A stretch of 64,000 nt of DNA, taken from positions 343,535 to 407,534 of the forward strand of contig CALKVK010000006.1 in assembly GCA_937996235.1 (NCBI GenBank), read 5' to 3'. This DNA is from an uncultured bacterium (lineage in GTDB: Bacteria; Planctomycetota; JAJSAM01; JAJVHW01). The translations under genes were made by a program, and so were the position numbers. Below the pieces are notes generated by a model, which did not search any database, was not told the origin of the DNA, and worked only from the letters and a program-made list of their open reading frames with translations. Below, piece after piece: positions 60,455 to 64,000 of the stretch. Position 1 is the first letter of the stretch, and each line of letters starts with the position of its first letter.

Positions 60455-61948
60455 TCAGTCCACGGGCGCTGCGTCGACGCCGCCCGTCGTGTAGCGGTTG
60501 CCGCCGCCGTCGGTCAGCGTCCCGTCGTTCGCGACGTCCTGCCGGTTGTTCGTGAGCGTGCAGTCGGTGAACGTCGCGACGCCCGAGTTGTGCAGGCCGT
60601 CGGCGGCGCAGTCGCTCGCCCGGCAGGCGGTGATCTCGATGCCGGTCGCGGACGGCGCGACGCGATAGCCGTCGCCTCCGGAACCGCTCACCACGCAGTC
60701 CGTCGCGTGGGTGTCCGGTGCCTCGAACAGGCAGCCGTTCTCCCCGACGTCCGTCACGACGTTCCGTTGGAGCAGGGCTCCTCCCGGACCGAACACGTAG
60801 ATGCCGCTCCGGCTGCACTGCTCGACGCGGTTGCCCGAGACGGTCACTCCGGGCGCGAGGACGCGGATGCCGTCGCCGCTCGAACCGACCACGACGTTGT
60901 CGGCGACCCGCGGCGACTGCGCCCCGCCCTCCTCGCCGCTGACGAAGATGCCGGACCCGGCGTAGCCCACGTCGAGCACCTGGTTGCCCACGACCGCGAA
61001 CGCGCGCCCGTCGACGTGGATGCCGTCGGACCGCGACAGACCCGCGACCGTGTTCCCTTCGACGAGCGCGTCGTCGCCCACGACGAACACGCCCTGCGCC
61101 GCGAGCACGTCCTCGACGCGGTTGTCGCGGACGACGCACGCGTCGCCTTCGACGTGGATGCCGTTGTCCCGGCACGACCGCAGCTCGTTGCGCTCGATGA
61201 GCGCGCCGCTCCCGACCACGGAGATCCCGTCGTGCGTGGTCGCCCGGATCTCGTTCCGCGTGATGCTCGCGTCGTTCCCGTGGACGCGGATGCCCTCCTC
61301 CTCGGTGATCCCGACGCGGTTGCGCTCGACGTGCGCGCGGTCGCCCACGACCGAGATCGGCGGGTCGTCGTCGACACGCCGGACCGTGCAGCGCGCGACG
61401 AGCGCGTCGTCGCCGGAGATGCGCACGGACGTGGAGCGTGTGCCCAGGGCGCTCGTGCGCTCGACGCGCGCGGCATGGCCGGTGATGTTGATCGCGCTGT
61501 CGCTCTGCGCGATGTCGCACTTCGTCACCGAGACCGCGTCGCCCGTCGCCTCGAGGGCGAGGGAGTTCCCGCGGAACCGGCACTTCACGACGCTCAGGCC
61601 GTCGGCGGTCGAGGCGATCGCGCTGCCGGCCCCGCGGAACAGGAAGCCCTGCACGGTCGTGTTCGTGCCCTCGGGCCCGACCACGACGCACGACTCGCGC
61701 CACGTGCCGGGCTGCCACTCGACGCCGCGCGCGGCGCGCAGCGTGACGCCCGCGACGTCGATCTGCACCGTCTCGACGTAGCGGCCCTTGCCGACGACGA
61801 TCGTGTCGCCGGGCGCCGCCGCCGCGACCGCCGAGGCGATCGTGGCGTGCGGCCGGCCGCGGCCGACCCGCAGCGTCGCCGCCTGCGCTGTGCCCGCGAG
61901 GGCGAGGAAGGCGGCGATGCAGAGAGCGTGCGACACGCGTGCGGTCAT
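60455..61948 (-). CDS. Secreted right-handed parallel beta-helix protein
   Basis: A 497-residue protein with a signal peptide (ALCIAAFLALAGTAQA) and about sixteen beta-helix coils of 21-24 residues, seen as repeated GxxxxVxxNxV/I steps such as HVERNRVGITEEEGIRVHGN, SITRNEIRATTHDGISVVGS, VVRDNRVEDVLAAQGVFVVG and TVSGNRVEQCSRSGIYVFGP. The N-terminal PHATIASAVAAAAPGDTIVV is the usual opening of this family, which includes pectate-lyase-like and surface proteins. ATG at 61948 has an AGGAGAT site. No catalytic motif can be assigned. It converges on the lipoprotein pair with 33 bases between. Confidence 0.85.
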   Translation of the reverse strand: MTARVSHALCIAAFLALAGTAQAATLRVGRGRPHATIASAVAAAAPGDTIVVGKGRYVETVQIDVAGVTLRAARGVEWQPGTWRESCVVVGPEGTNTTVQGFLFRGAGSAIASTADGLSVVKCRFRGNSLALEATGDAVSVTKCDIAQSDSAINITGHAARVERTSALGTRSTSVRISGDDALVARCTVRRVDDDPPISVVGDRAHVERNRVGITEEEGIRVHGNDASITRNEIRATTHDGISVVGSGALIERNELRSCRDNGIHVEGDACVVRDNRVEDVLAAQGVFVVGDDALVEGNTVAGLSRSDGIHVDGRAFAVVGNQVLDVGYAGSGIFVSGEEGGAQSPRVADNVVVGSSGDGIRVLAPGVTVSGNRVEQCSRSGIYVFGPGGALLQRNVVTDVGENGCLFEAPDTHATDCVVSGSGGDGYRVAPSATGIEITACRASDCAADGLHNSGVATFTDCTLTNNRQDVANDGTLTDGGGNRYTTGGVDAAPVD

Positions 61949-62139
61949 GGGGGATCTCCTCGGTTGTGTGCGGCGTGCGGTGGCGGACCGCGATCGCGTG
62001 GCGTGCGGCGGAGTGTAGGAATGAGCGCGGGTGGGAGCCAATCCGACCGGCATGCGAACCCCTCCCCTGCCGACCTGCGCGCGCGCGTCGCACTGCGCCT
62101 CCTGTTAGGCTGGCGCGTCCGTCGGGAGGGCGCGTCCGG

Positions 62140-63759
62140 ATGGCGACCAGCGAGCGTGCACGCCGCCTGCGCGCGGCATTCTGGATCTCCGCGCCGCTCC
62201 TGCTCGGCGCGGTCTTGTGCTGGGCCTTCGGCGTGCACTTCACGTGGACGATGGCGCTGCTCGCCGCCGTCTACGTGGCCCTCACGGTGTACGCATCGCG
62301 CGCCGCCGATCGCGCGCGGGCCGCGGAGTCCGGTACGGGCGGCCGCGCGGTCGCGTCGCGCCTGGGGGCTGCGTCCGCGGCCGCGCTCATGCTCGCGAAC
62401 GTCGCCGCGAACCTGGTGGCGACGCAACTCGACCAGGACCGCCCCCCGGCGCTGCCGGACGCCGACGAGCTGTTCCGCAACCACGACCTGACTCGTCTCT
62501 CCGGCTACGCCGTCGGCGTCGTGCTCGAGCGCGCGGCCGAGAGCGGCGGGCTCGAGCGCGCCGGGGAGTTCGCCCGGCTCGCCGTCGCCGCGACGGACTG
62601 GTGGGACGCCCAGGTCGAGCGCGACCTCGCGCTCGAGGAGCAGCGCGGCGCGCTGCGCGACCGCCGCACGGCCCTGCGCTCGCAGCTCGCCGGACGCGCC
62701 CGGACGCAGGCAGAGGGCGTCCGGATCGACGAACTCTCCGCGCAACTCGCGGCACTCGATGCGGCGAGCGCGCCGCTCCAGCTGGAGCGCCCACTCGGCG
62801 GCGCGCTCCTCGACCTCCTCGAGGGCCGCTCGGACGGCGGCATCGGCGTCGGCGTCTGGCGCGCGTTCGTCGACCGCGCGTGTACGCACGCCGGGCTGCA
62901 GATGCCCACGGAGACGCGCGCCGTCGCCGCGCACGAGCTCTTCGAACGCTTCCCGGTCGCGCTGCGCGAGGCGCTGAAGGAGGACGCCGCACGCGGCGGG
63001 AAGGCGTTCGCGTCGCTGCAGCTCGAGTTCCTCGGCCGGATCGCGGAACGCGCCGCGGCGGTGCGCGCTGCGCAGGACGACGCCGCGGCGAGCGACGCGG
63101 ACCTGGCGCGACTGCTCGTCGCGCGCGTCGACGGCGTGCGCGCGCAGGCCGCGGCGGCGTCCGCCGACGAGCGCGCGCGTCTCGACACACTCGCGCTCGC
63201 GGTCGCCGCGCTCGCGCCCCCGCCCTGCCTCGAGATCCTCCACGAGCGAGCGGACGTGGGCACGCCGTCCGAGGTCGGCGACGCCTACGCACAGGTCGAG
63301 GCGGGCGCGCGCCTGCGGCTGCACGCGGCGCAGGCGGGCGGCGGCGTGCCCTACGTGCTGTGCATCGACGGTCACGGCGCCGCGACCCTCCACGGCGCCG
63401 AGGAGTTCCTGACCGACGCGAGCGGCGGCTGGTGGCTGTGGGACGTGGGCGCGGGACCCACCGAGACACTCCTGCTGCTCTGCGTGCAGACGCCGCTCGA
63501 CGCGAACGTCCGCGCTGCGCTGACCGCAGACCTGGCCGCGCTCGGGCCGCCGCCCCCGCTGGCCGCTTCGCGGCAGCTTCGCTGGCGCGCAGGCACGGCC
63601 GTGCTGCTCGAGGGCGGACGCGGCGCGCCCGCGCGCTCACGCGGCGTTGACGGCTGGAGCGATCGCGTGGCCGCGCGCCTCGTCGCAATGCCCGGGCTGC
63701 GCTTCGACGGCCGCACGTTGCACGTCGCTCCGCGCGACGGCGCGCCGGTCGGGCGCTGA
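62140..63759 (+). CDS. Membrane protein with periplasmic domain, unknown function
   Basis: A 539-residue protein with two or three N-terminal membrane helices (about 13-30, 33-50 and 73-93). Then comes a long helical, Ala/Arg-rich region (about 100-370) that may form coiled coil, and a C-terminal domain (about 385-539) with ARLRLHAAQAGGGVPYVLCI and GGWWLWDVGAGPTETLLLLC, which resembles DUF4384-type domains found in planctomycete kinases and caspase-like proteins. TAGGCT at 62106-62111 and GGGAGG before the ATG support the start. No enzymatic motif seen. Confidence 0.6.
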   Translation: MATSERARRLRAAFWISAPLLLGAVLCWAFGVHFTWTMALLAAVYVALTVYASRAADRARAAESGTGGRAVASRLGAASAAALMLANVAANLVATQLDQDRPPALPDADELFRNHDLTRLSGYAVGVVLERAAESGGLERAGEFARLAVAATDWWDAQVERDLALEEQRGALRDRRTALRSQLAGRARTQAEGVRIDELSAQLAALDAASAPLQLERPLGGALLDLLEGRSDGGIGVGVWRAFVDRACTHAGLQMPTETRAVAAHELFERFPVALREALKEDAARGGKAFASLQLEFLGRIAERAAAVRAAQDDAAASDADLARLLVARVDGVRAQAAAASADERARLDTLALAVAALAPPPCLEILHERADVGTPSEVGDAYAQVEAGARLRLHAAQAGGGVPYVLCIDGHGAATLHGAEEFLTDASGGWWLWDVGAGPTETLLLLCVQTPLDANVRAALTADLAALGPPPPLAASRQLRWRAGTAVLLEGGRGAPARSRGVDGWSDRVAARLVAMPGLRFDGRTLHVAPRDGAPVGR

Positions 63760-64000
63760 CCTGGCCCGGCCTTCTCACGAGGCTCGCGCACGTCGTGACG
63801 AGGACCCCTGCGCAATCCACGTTCCGAGCGGATGCGGCGTACACGGTGCGCACCGCCGGCGGCCTCCTGAGCGAGGACAGAGCGTCGCGGGCAAGGCGCC
63901 GAGGCGATGGCGACGCCGTGGCGTCGCTGAGGGAGCGAGGGTGCAGCTGCGCCGCACCCTCGCTTCCTCCGCTGCGGCCTTCGGCCTGCGCTTCGCGTTC
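63760..64000. other. Terminal non-coding stretch with strong hairpins
   Basis: No convincing gene. Stems at 63910-63927 (GCGACGCC/GGCGTCGC) and 63934-63964 (AGCGAGGGTGC/GCACCCTCGCT, 11 bp with a 9-base loop) follow each other, with a further short GGCC stem at the window edge. The region may be a terminator cluster, a structured RNA or another repeat family. Confidence 0.4.

Overview
The window is very GC-rich (third codon positions almost all G or C), densely coded on both strands and contains no tRNA, rRNA or CRISPR array that I could see. The gene content suggests a planctomycete-like bacterium: FHA and Ser/Thr kinases, a lipoprotein with prenyltransferase/squalene-cyclase-type repeats, DUF1579, DUF3299, carboxypeptidase-regulatory-like and parallel beta-helix proteins, a sulfatase-superfamily protein and a Pfa-type polyunsaturated fatty acid (PUFA) synthase. 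A myxobacterium-like organism is the main alternative. The phylum is inferred from gene content only.

Layout. 1-5813: a 5'-truncated exopolyphosphatase faces polyphosphate kinase tail to tail; then come a diiron ferritin-like gene and an OsmC gene that diverge from a promoter region with a perfect 13-bp inverted repeat, and a lipoprotein MsrB. 5913-14204: one tightly overlapping run encodes a Tat-exported three-subunit molybdenum hydroxylase (FeS, Mo and FAD subunits), a small Cys-containing protein, a quinone-oxidoreductase-like enzyme, an ABC ATPase with its FtsX-type permease, and a GT87-type membrane glycosyltransferase. DUF3299 and peptidase-E-like genes follow. 15935-20101: a four-gene amidoligase cluster (papain/C39-like peptidase, RimK-like ATP-grasp ligase, GCS2 ligase, N-formylglutamate amidohydrolase-like enzyme) looks like a system that makes and removes a peptide or amino-acid conjugate. 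20158-27014: a DNA glycosylase, secreted beta-propeller and ZU5-like proteins, a SEC-C protein, a small membrane protein and a repeat lipoprotein.

27037-32753 (minus strand): a hybrid sensor kinase coupled to a SecD-head-like lipoprotein, an FHA-Ser/Thr kinase and a polytopic membrane protein with conserved histidines. 32936-47676: the largest system, a Pfa-type PUFA synthase in the order ER (PfaD), KS-AT-3xACP-KR-DH (PfaA), KS-CLF-AT-DH-DH (PfaC with a PfaB-like acyltransferase built in). This is the myxobacterial pfa1-pfa2-pfa3 order without the terminal acyltransferase; no phosphopantetheinyl transferase is nearby. A methyltransferase gene follows, bracketed by two related REP-like palindromic elements.

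48797-63759: mostly envelope or unknown proteins, with a catalytically dead Ser/Thr pseudokinase, a SpoU-family RNA methyltransferase that overlaps corA on the opposite strand, a sulfatase-fold lipoprotein without the formylglycine motif, and a tandem pair of lipoproteins that share a 350-bp nearly identical 5' tract but diverge at the 3' end.

A pattern runs through the window: AT-containing TAnnnT-like hexamers, rare in this DNA, lie 6-14 bases before many start codons that lack a Shine-Dalgarno sequence, which suggests that many genes are transcribed without a leader. Start codons are often GTG, and ATGA or GTGA overlaps are common.
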